Below are positions 1-4,871 of a DNA stretch of 8,568 bases, piece by piece. A model generated the notes under the pieces. That model saw only the letters and a program-made list of their open reading frames with translations. It did no database searches and had not been told where the DNA came from. This DNA comes from Oceanospirillaceae bacterium UBA1126 (GTDB lineage: Bacteria; Pseudomonadota; Gammaproteobacteria; Pseudomonadales; Balneatricaceae). The position numbers were made by a program, and so were the translations under genes. Every line of letters begins with the position of its first letter. Positions within the stretch are counted from its first letter, which is position 1. The stretch spans positions 1-8,568 of the forward strand of contig DCAT01000103.1 in assembly GCA_002312935.1 (NCBI GenBank), written 5' to 3'.

Positions 1-28
1 CTTCTCTCATGCCGCCATGTGATGCCAT
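1..28 (-). CDS. 5' end of an unidentified gene leaving the left edge
   Basis: On the minus strand an ATG at 28-26 opens a frame reading MASHGGMRE before the window ends. It is preceded by AAAGGAAA about 5 bases upstream, a good ribosome binding site for this kind of genome. Further upstream, near position 65, lies the AT-rich TGATAAAAT, which could be a -10 element, though no convincing -35 goes with it. Nine codons are too few to identify the product. The call rests only on the start codon and Shine-Dalgarno pair. The gene would be transcribed away from everything else in the window. Confidence 0.5.
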
Positions 29-480
29 GTTGATTTCCTTTTGATAAACCTGTCATGTGTATTTTATCACATTAGGTCATTAGCATACATGAGCAGCCTC
101 GCCCTTACTTCATGCTTTAGGCGTCAGCCTTGCCCACTTCACACCTGCTCTAACATCGATTCAGCACCTTATAGCCATACTGTAAGCTCAGTTCGCTCAT
201 ACAGCACTAGATTGCTACCAATGCTTACTAGCGCTGCTTAGAAAATGCTGTAAGGCTTAAAATCAGAATTTTTTCTATATCTTTCTAGTTCTTATGAGGC
301 TAGGGTTCCTATTCGTTTTTAACCTTCACAATCAGTGGCTGTTTAATCTGTGATGATTTATATCTGACAGCTATTAATACGTTAAGGTGTTTGGCCAAGG
401 GCAGAGCATTTTTCAATTGACATATCTACCAAAAAAACCTACTGACATAGCTAAACCACTATAAAATCTCTAGCTGTCGC
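29..480. other. Intergenic region without recognisable genes
   Basis: No convincing coding frame is seen here. The only long plus-strand frame (41-241) is rich in Cys, Ser and Pro, lacks a ribosome binding site and resembles no family I know. The stretch holds a short direct repeat (94-112 and 125-141), several T-runs, and scattered promoter-like pieces ahead of the secreted-protein gene: TTGACA at 417-422 and TATAAA at 460-465. Those two boxes are too far apart (37 bp) to pair. A weak TACTGA lies 17 bp after the TTGACA. No clear terminator is visible. Confidence 0.4.
94..141. repeat. Short imperfect direct repeat
   Basis: CAGCCTCGCCCTTACTTCA (94-112) recurs as CAGCCTTGCCCACTTCA (125-141), with one substitution and a two-base gap. 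The copies start 31 bases apart, about three helical turns. The repeat lies upstream of the minus-strand gene that leaves the left edge, so it could be a pair of regulator sites. Chance or remnant duplication is equally possible. Confidence 0.3.
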
Positions 481-522
481 ATGGCGGTAATTATACGAAC
501 TGTTAAACCAAGGACCATTATA

Positions 523-1222
523 GTGAAAAAGCTACTCATAACACTTTTGGTATTAATGCAGGCTTCTCCCTCTTTAGCCCTTTCTCCAAAAACAGAGCTT
601 AGGCTTCTGATGGCAGAGCAAGCATCAAAATTGTGCATAACTAAATCGACAACTATGTCCTTAGCTAGTGTTCAGATTTCTTCTATTCAAGTGGCAAAAG
701 ATGGTTCAGGCTGGGTTAAAGGTGGATTGAAATCTGCACGAGCCTCAGATACTTTTTTATCTTAATTTTATAACCAAAGAATTTTCTTGCTCAAAAGGAT
801 ACTGGGAGGATAGCTGGGACAAACTACGAAAGAACAGGAACCCCTCATGGATCGGCTATAGTCAAGATTTATCTCGTGAGTTATCAGGTAAGCGGAATGA
901 CCGCGCAAAGCCGAAAAGTTCTGGTTCAGGTGGCAAACCAAACGTCAAAGGTTTACCAGCAGTAAGCGAAATTAATCCAGCACTTGCATTTGGTTTAAAA
1001 AACGAAAGATGGTTAGTAAAACTCTATAAAGAATATCAATCGACCGAAGGCTATAAAGCCCTTGCCATTGCATCGTCTAGAGTAAAGTATATTGATGCTG
1101 CAGGTTGGGCCGGTGACAAGACTAACGCCAAATATGCTAGGGAGATGGCCTTACACTGGTGTCAGCAGCGTAATGAGAGTAGCACCCCATGTAAAGTTAT
1201 TGATGAGCAAGGTATGGAGTAG
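523..1222 (+). pseudogene. Secreted protein gene split by a one-base frame change at a T6 run
   Basis: The product would be a small exported protein of about 232 residues with unknown function. I place the start at GTG 523 because AAGGA lies 8 bases upstream and the frame opens directly with a textbook Sec signal peptide (MKKLLITLLVLMQASPSLA, then LSPKTEL). An in-frame ATG at 481 has no ribosome binding site and adds 14 unlikely residues. The frame stops with TAA at 763-765, just after six T at 753-758. Coding character continues without a break in the +1 frame to TAG 1220-1222. Dropping one T joins them as ...SARASDTF-YLNFITKEF.... The second part has a Ser/Gly/Lys-rich linker and a C-terminal block (about 981-1219) with KALAIASS, ALHWCQQR and PCKVID. 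Its spacing resembles the short C-terminal domain of secreted proteins sometimes mislabelled '5-aminolevulic acid synthase', by recall only. The frameshift may be a real mutation, a sequencing error or recoding. Confidence 0.6.
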
Positions 1223-1367
1223 TTCTTTGAGGACCTGATCATTTAACAAGTCATTGCCTAAAATGCAGCGATACGGATTGTTGAAGTTAAACGTATGTTG
1301 GCTTTTTTGTGCTTTTTAAGTGAAAAGTATTGTTCGAGCAGAGCTAACCTCCACGCCTAAGCACTAA
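1223..1367. other. Spacer between two broken genes
   Basis: This is AT-rich spacer after the frameshifted secreted-protein gene. It contains two T-runs (around 1303-1308 and 1313-1317), but neither follows a convincing hairpin, so I do not call a terminator. No coding frame is evident. Confidence 0.3.
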
Positions 1368-1535
1368 TCAAAATTTAAACATCACCTGACTGCCAGAGTA
1401 GTTATTAGCACCCAAGCTGCCATAGCCCTTACCTCGCTCCTTGGCCAAGTATAAACATCTGTAAAATGCTTCCGCAAATTCATCGCCATTACCACTTTGT
1501 ACTTTATAAAAGAAGTTCTTTATCAACACTATTGC
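1368..1535 (-). pseudogene. 3' fragment of an unidentified gene
   Basis: On the minus strand an open stretch of 55 codons ends at TGA 1370-1368 and is cut upstream by an in-frame TAG at 1538-1536. The translation looks like real protein: it includes NGDEFAEAFYRCLYLAKERG, then GYGSLGANNYSGSQVMFKF at the C-terminus. It has no ATG start and no ribosome binding site. The C-terminus is Gly/Asn/Ser-rich and ends in alternating hydrophobic residues and a terminal Phe, as outer-membrane beta-barrel strands often do. The family is not recognised. The same frame upstream of the TAG stays open for about 30 more codons but looks less protein-like. I read this as the decayed tail of a lost gene. Confidence 0.4.
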
Positions 1536-1693
1536 CTACACAGACTTATAGGTATGGCTATTAATATGCAAAGCCGCAGACGCAGATACTTTCTCTCTCA
1601 CTCTTTTTATCAGACTCACTCCGAATAACTATTTTATGGTGTCAGGTGTTGAGAACACATGGCAGACAAGATGGGTTAACAGAGAATCGTATT

Positions 1694-1747
1694 TTAATTC
1701 TGCAAGAGTTTTACCTTGTACCATAGTTTAAGTGTGTATCTATTCAT
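1694..1747 (-). CDS. Possible very small ORF overlapping the tandem repeat
   Basis: On the minus strand ATG 1747-1745 follows a GAGAG-like sequence and encodes 17 residues (MNRYTLKLWYKVKLLQN) before TAA. The neighbouring repeat unit has the better ribosome binding site AGGAGA, 6 bases before its own ATG (about 1799). It encodes MNTYTLCRI before stopping. So the duplicated unit appears to carry a translation start encoding MN-x-YTL. Whether either peptide is made is unknown. More likely these are remains of a gene junction in the decayed element. Confidence 0.2.
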   Translation of the reverse strand: MNRYTLKLWYKVKLLQN

Positions 1748-1833
1748 GATCATTCTCTCATCAGGGTTATCAAATTCTGCATAGTGTGTATGTATTCATG
1801 ATAGTTCTCCTAATCGGTTATTAGATACTGCAT
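1731..1833. repeat. Imperfect tandem duplication, period 52 bp
   Basis: Unit A (1731-1782) and unit B (1783-1833) both begin AGTGTGTAT-x-TATTCATGAT and end in CTGCAT. The middle is diverged: CATTCTCTCATCAGGG in A against AGTTCTCCTAATCGG in B, with one base of length difference. The first 20 bases differ at a single position. A further AATTCTGCA at 1696-1704 may be a trace of a third unit. The tract lies between the integrase remnant and the gene fragment. On the minus strand each unit contains a Shine-Dalgarno-like sequence and an ATG. It could be a duplicated gene junction or iterated protein-binding sites of the former mobile element. Confidence 0.6.
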
Positions 1834-1942
1834 GGTGGGGGCTGTGTGCCCAGCCCCCACCATGAGAGAGGGTAAACTCTTTATCCTTGGCCTTAGCATG
1901 CTTGCATTGGTTGTTTGATAAGGGTGTTACTACTTTTGGCAT
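1799..1942 (-). pseudogene. int: N-terminal remnant of a tyrosine-recombinase integrase
   Basis: On the minus strand ATG 1942-1940, preceded by GGGGAG 4 bases upstream, encodes MPKVVTPLSNNQCKHAKA followed by KDKEFTLSHGGG. This matches the characteristic start of phage and island integrases with the arm-binding DUF4102 domain, which typically read 'plTd..i+.akpkdk.ytLsDGGGLyL.V'. Here the Asp of DGGG is His. After residue 30 the family resemblance stops inside the 14-bp inverted repeat, and the frame ends 18 codons later at TGA. The remaining ~370 residues, including the catalytic Arg/His/Tyr domain, are absent, so no recombinase is made. The gene starts about 245 bp from the 3' end of tRNA-Arg and reads away from it, as expected for a tRNA-integrated island. 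The family call rests on recall of the N-terminal pattern. Confidence 0.65.
1831..1864. repeat. Perfect 14-bp inverted repeat with 6-base loop
   Basis: CATGGTGGGGGCTG (1831-1844) and its exact reverse complement (1851-1864) flank the loop TGTGCC. The arms are GC-rich within AT-rich DNA, so a stable hairpin or cruciform is expected. No T-run follows on either strand, so it does not look like a simple intrinsic terminator. On the minus strand the first arm coincides with the integrase codons for HGGGW. Integrase homology ends just there, which marks this as a rearrangement junction. Confidence 0.8.
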
Positions 1943-2185
1943 GTTGCTCCCCAGTGTTTTTATATCAGATAAGCTAATCAAAATATCAAACATCTAGCTT
2001 TTGGTGTTCAATTTTTGAACAAGTGCCCAAAGACACTTTTTTCTATGGCTATTTAATGATATTTTCGCATTCAACTTGAGCGTCTACAAATTCAAGAGAC
2101 CTAGGTTTTTTAAAGGTATCCAGAGTTTTAATGTTCATCTATCGACGAGATAGCTGAACATTTATCTGGCTAAGGTGGGGTGGAG
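1943..2185. other. Spacer between integrase remnant and tRNA-Arg
   Basis: No gene is seen in this stretch. By position it would be the arm of the former attachment site next to the tRNA 3' end. It contains the small palindrome GTTCAA-TTT-TTGAAC (2006-2020), then a weak hairpin AAGTG/CACTT (2021-2038) running into T6, terminator-like for plus-strand transcription but only five base pairs. A longer inverted repeat at 2131-2161 is listed separately. No second copy of the tRNA 3' end is visible here. Confidence 0.35.
2131..2161. repeat. Inverted repeat downstream of tRNA-Arg
   Basis: ATGTTCA-T-CTATC and GATAG-C-TGAACAT form a stem of 12 base pairs with one T/C mismatch and the 5-base loop GACGA. 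It lies 25 bases beyond the tRNA CCA end, so on the minus strand it would fold at the 3' end of the tRNA precursor. The sequence after it on that strand (TAAAACTCTG) has no U-run, which weakens a terminator call. It could be a processing or pausing hairpin, or a binding site left by the integrated element. Confidence 0.5.
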
Positions 2186-2262
2186 TGGCGTCCCAGAGAG
2201 GAGTCGAACCTCCGGCCTGCCGCTTAGGAGGCGGCTGCTCTATCCAGCTGAGCTACTGGGAC
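2186..2262 (-). tRNA. tRNA-Arg, anticodon CCT
   Basis: The minus strand folds as a complete tRNA. The acceptor stem is GTCCCAG/CTGGGAC, the D arm contains AGCTCAGCTGGATAGAGC, and the anticodon arm is GCCGC-CTCCTAA-GCGGC with anticodon CCT at 2228-2226. The T arm is GGAGG-TTCGACT-CCTCT with one G-U pair. The discriminator is G, and CCA is encoded in the DNA (2188-2186). It reads the AGG arginine codon. tRNA-Arg genes are common integration sites, and the integrase remnant starts about 245 bp beyond its 3' end. The gene itself is undamaged. Confidence 0.97.
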
Positions 2263-2292
2263 ATTGTGGCCGAGCAGTCTAACAGCTAGCGA

Positions 2293-2320
2293 ATTTTATG
2301 GGTACCTGCATTGCCTTCAA
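2293..2320 (-). promoter_or_regulatory. Likely promoter of tRNA-Arg
   Basis: On the minus strand TTGAAG (2320-2315) and TAAAAT (2298-2293) are separated by 16 bp. They are followed by the GC-containing TCGC, where transcription would start about 23 bases before the mature tRNA. This is a reasonable sigma70 pair. It diverges from the promoter of the DUF4856 operon. Confidence 0.5.
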
Positions 2321-2372
2321 ATGATGTAAATAATCAGGTATTTACATAATATAAATAAATGCTAAAGATTGC

Positions 2373-2403
2373 GCTAATGTTAATCGTAATGATTTGCATT
2401 AAG
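2373..2403 (+). promoter_or_regulatory. Overlapping Fur-box-like operator
   Basis: Two staggered matches to the 19-bp Fur consensus GATAATGATAATCATTATC can be counted by eye. The first, at 2373-2391, has 14 of 19 identities; the second, at 2385-2403, has 12 of 19. They are offset by 12 bases, two hexamer units, as in extended Fur sites that bind more than one dimer. The second match covers the -35 box of the downstream promoter. Binding of Fe-loaded Fur would therefore block RNA polymerase and repress the DUF4856-hydroxylase-fbp genes when iron is plentiful. The iron transporter downstream supports this reading independently. Confidence 0.7.
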
Positions 2404-2422
2404 ATTAAACATTGTTTATGAT
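2394..2422 (+). promoter_or_regulatory. Sigma70 promoter of the DUF4856-fbpABC cluster
   Basis: TTGCAT (2394-2399) and TATGAT (2417-2422) are separated by an ideal 17 bp. Transcription would begin around 2429, within the small palindrome ATCGCGAT (2423-2430), leaving a leader of about 34 bases before the ATG at 2463. The -35 lies inside the Fur-box-like sequence. No other comparably good promoter is seen before fbpC, so this may drive all five genes. Confidence 0.6.
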
Positions 2423-2462
2423 ATCGCGATCAATTTAATTCAACTTTAATCAGAGAAAACCC

Positions 2463-3854
2463 ATGAACAAAACACTTCTTTCTGTAGTTGTTGCCGCTAG
2501 CGTAACCTTAACAGGCCAAGCTAATGCTGGTGCCCATGCAGAGGTTTATGCAGACTTCCCCATTACAGTAAAAAACTACTCTGGCAGTGAAACCCATTCT
2601 GAGGCTTATACTGGCCAGATAGCGCGCCATACTCTTCATAACTCAACTAAAAAGTTGGTTAGCAAAGGTGCTAGCTTAGAGCAGACGAAAGCCTATTTTA
2701 ATGGTAAAGAGCCGGGTAGAGTTATTGTCGACCCGGTTTCAAAAGACGGCTTCCCAGTGCTACAAACACATGTAGATAAAATCTCAAAAGGCAAAAATCT
2801 TTCTGGAAAAGCCTATAAGGGCTTAATTTCTGGCATGCCTGGTGGGCTTACAGGTGCCGAGTTACTAGACGTGCTGCTAGAAAAAGCTGCAGCTACAGAA
2901 ACAGGCTTTGACCCTTTAACTGGCTATGACTACACGCAGTTGGTTTCTAAATTCACTATGGGCGCTGTGTTTTACAATCAGGCAGTAGATAACTACTTAG
3001 ATGAAAAGCTAGGTGCGGATGTGAATCCAAACAACAAGGCTTACAAAGAGGGCAAGGCCTATACAGGTAAGGAGCACGTATGGGACGAAGCCTTTGGTTA
3101 TTTTGGCGCCCCAGCTCACACTATGACGTTAACTGCTGCAGAAGTTTACGGTATCGCTAAGCAAAAAGCAGACAGCTTTGACAAGGCGGACTACAATAAC
3201 GACGGCAAGGTGTCATTAGTTACTGAGATGGCCTATGCGCATGCATACTACGCAGCCTCGTTTGATAAGGGCGGCAAAACTAAGTACCTTCATACGATTG
3301 TTCAGGCCTTTTTAGATGGTCGTAACCTAATATCTTCTGCTAATGGTGAAGCACTTACTGCTGGCCAACGCAGCGAATTGATGGGCTATGCAGGCATTAT
3401 TAAAAGCCAATGGCAGCGTTTAATTGCCGAAGCTGTGTTTAAGTATGCAGGTTCTGTATACGGTGATATTGAAAAGCTAGAAACTATCATTGAAGCTAAT
3501 GGTGATGCTGTGAAGGCTTATCGTAACTACGCCAAGCATTGGGGTGAGTTGAAAGGTTTCGCCTTAGCCTTGGAAGCCGGTGGTGTAAACCTTGGCGCAA
3601 CAGGCGTTAAGCTGAATAGGTTGCTTGGTTACAGCCCAGTATTGCTAGGTAACACTCAAGTTTCTGCTCTTGTTAATGGTGAGTTTGTGCAAAGCTCGTC
3701 GGTGAGTATGGGTGAGTATCGGGTGCAGATGATTAAGTTACAAAAACTGATGATCGATGATTTTGGCGTTGAAGCTCGTAGCAAGGACGTGACGGCAAAC
3801 TTAGCTCAGCTTGTAGATTCGCTGGGTGAAGCTTTGGCAGCAGAGAATGACTAG
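2463..3854 (+). CDS. Exported DUF4856-family protein, probably iron-regulated
   Basis: This encodes 463 residues. Residues 1-22 form a Sec signal peptide (MNKTLLSVVVAASVTLTGQANA, then GAHAEVYADF) with no lipobox Cys, so the mature protein should be soluble in the periplasm or exported further. The rest looks mostly helical. It contains the block HVWDEAFGYFGAP at residues 205-217, which I recall as the hallmark of DUF4856, known from Bacteroidetes and gammaproteobacteria and without an established biochemical activity. Residues 243-251 (DYNNDGKVS) resemble the start of an EF-hand or dockerin calcium loop, but the usual acidic residue at loop position 12 is Thr, so binding may be weak. The start is ATG 2463 with a weak AGAGA behind a 34-base leader. 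The gene heads the operon behind Fur-box-like sequences and is followed by a hydroxylase and fbpABC. A role in iron binding or delivery is inferred from context only. Confidence 0.8.
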   Translation: MNKTLLSVVVAASVTLTGQANAGAHAEVYADFPITVKNYSGSETHSEAYTGQIARHTLHNSTKKLVSKGASLEQTKAYFNGKEPGRVIVDPVSKDGFPVLQTHVDKISKGKNLSGKAYKGLISGMPGGLTGAELLDVLLEKAAATETGFDPLTGYDYTQLVSKFTMGAVFYNQAVDNYLDEKLGADVNPNNKAYKEGKAYTGKEHVWDEAFGYFGAPAHTMTLTAAEVYGIAKQKADSFDKADYNNDGKVSLVTEMAYAHAYYAASFDKGGKTKYLHTIVQAFLDGRNLISSANGEALTAGQRSELMGYAGIIKSQWQRLIAEAVFKYAGSVYGDIEKLETIIEANGDAVKAYRNYAKHWGELKGFALALEAGGVNLGATGVKLNRLLGYSPVLLGNTQVSALVNGEFVQSSSVSMGEYRVQMIKLQKLMIDDFGVEARSKDVTANLAQLVDSLGEALAAEND

Positions 3855-3869
3855 CTGTTGGCTTAGTCA
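3848..3869 (+). repeat. Hairpin at the DUF4856/hydroxylase junction
   Basis: TGACTAGC (3848-3855) pairs with GCTTAGTCA (3861-3869) with a one-base bulge and the loop TGTTG. The stem includes the TAG stop of the DUF4856 gene and ends 3 bases before the GTG start of the next gene. No U-run follows, so it is not a classical terminator. It could protect the first cistron's 3' end or damp translation of the next gene, which also lacks a Shine-Dalgarno sequence. Confidence 0.45.
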
Positions 3870-3872
3870 ATA

Positions 3873-4871
3873 GTGCAATGGTTACTTGAGTTTGCACAAT
3901 CTTGGTTTTCTGAACTTACCAGTTTAGTGAGCCAAGGTAGCAAGCGCGTGTTTATAGGTTATTTATTAAGTGCTGCTATAATGGCCATTATATGGCTAAT
4001 GTGGCAGCGCAAGCTTAACTTTATGGCAGCTGTGGGATGGTTCTTTCGGCGCGAAACTTGGTGGTCTAGGTCCAGTAAATCGGACTACCGTTTGATGCTG
4101 ATCAACCAGCCTTTAATGCTGCTGTTAAGCCCGCTCTTGCTCAGCAAGCTAGTCCTTGCTACTAGTATCTTCTACAGCCTTAGTGATTGGGTGGTGCGGC
4201 CCTTATGGTCGTCTGACATATCTGCTTTTTGGGTGTCGGTGCTGTTTACAGCATGTTTATTTGTAGTAGATGATGCAAGCCGTTATTATCTACATCGACT
4301 CATGCACCGCTGGCCTGCTTTGTGGGCTTTCCATCGAGTACACCATACTGCTGAAAGCTTAACGCCGTTTACGGTTTTTCGTACGCACCCCGTTGAGGGA
4401 GTGCTGTTTGGCTTGCGGAGCGCCCTAGTGCAAGGGTTTTTAATCGGTGTTTTTGTATTTTTATTTTATGATCGAGTGACTTTGCTGAGTGTATTGGGAG
4501 CCAATGTATTTACCGCTGCATTAAATCTCTTAGGGTCTAATTTACGTCATTCGCCAGTACCTATCAGCTATGGCAAAACGCTAGAGTCCTGGCTGATCTC
4601 TCCAGCGCAACACCAAATACATCACTCCCAAGCGCGCGAGCACTGGAACAAAAACTTTGGTGCATTTATTGCGGTGTGGGATCGACTGGGTAATACTTTA
4701 GAGTACGGTTCTAACACACAAGATTTAACCTATGGTTTGAGACATCAAAAACCCCAAGAGCACCAACTAGTTACCTTGTACTGGCAGCCTTTTAAACATT
4801 GCTGGCGCTGCTTGCGGCGCAACAAAATAGAACCCAATAGCGCCATGAGCGCCATAAGTGAGACACCATAA
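3873..4871 (+). CDS. Fatty acid hydroxylase / sterol desaturase superfamily membrane protein
   Basis: This encodes 332 residues of an integral membrane non-haem di-iron enzyme of the superfamily that hydroxylates or desaturates lipids and sterols using O2. The superfamily histidine clusters are all present: HRLMH (141-145), HRVHH (154-158) and HQIHH (247-251). Additional His lie at 172 (FRTHPVE) and 226 (LRHSPV). Hydrophobic segments are seen around residues 26-44, 70-100, 112-135 and 185-215, with the His clusters expected on the cytoplasmic face. The substrate cannot be told from sequence. The start is GTG 3873, since an in-frame stop lies 9 bases upstream and the next in-frame ATG falls inside the first membrane segment. 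No ribosome binding site is visible, so translation may be coupled to the DUF4856 gene. Its TAA directly abuts the fbpA ATG. Why a di-iron oxygenase sits in an iron-uptake operon is unexplained. Confidence 0.85.
   Translation: MQWLLEFAQSWFSELTSLVSQGSKRVFIGYLLSAAIMAIIWLMWQRKLNFMAAVGWFFRRETWWSRSSKSDYRLMLINQPLMLLLSPLLLSKLVLATSIFYSLSDWVVRPLWSSDISAFWVSVLFTACLFVVDDASRYYLHRLMHRWPALWAFHRVHHTAESLTPFTVFRTHPVEGVLFGLRSALVQGFLIGVFVFLFYDRVTLLSVLGANVFTAALNLLGSNLRHSPVPISYGKTLESWLISPAQHQIHHSQAREHWNKNFGAFIAVWDRLGNTLEYGSNTQDLTYGLRHQKPQEHQLVTLYWQPFKHCWRCLRRNKIEPNSAMSAISETP

Noticed and set aside
41..241. 66-codon plus-strand frame
   Set aside because: No ribosome binding site, odd Cys/Ser/Pro-rich composition and no recognisable family. 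It overlaps the likely upstream region of the minus-strand gene at the left edge.
417..465. TTGACA (417-422) and TATAAA (460-465) as a promoter pair
   Set aside because: They are 37 bp apart, far outside the usual 16-18 bp, and neither has a good partner at the right distance.
1629..1724. 31-residue minus-strand frame starting MVQGKTLAELKYDS
   Set aside because: The start looks protein-like, but there is no ribosome binding site and no family resemblance. It is too short to support as a gene and may be another remnant of the decayed element.
1731..1833. CRISPR array
   Set aside because: The two units are contiguous imperfect copies with no regular unique spacers and no cas genes.
2021..2042. 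Intrinsic terminator (AAGTG/CACTT then T-run)
   Set aside because: The stem is only five pairs before a mismatch, and no plus-strand gene ends just upstream of it.
1..2185. Second attachment-site copy of the tRNA 3' end
   Set aside because: Scanning by eye for a repeat of the T-arm and acceptor end found none in the window. If it exists, the far end of the element lies outside.
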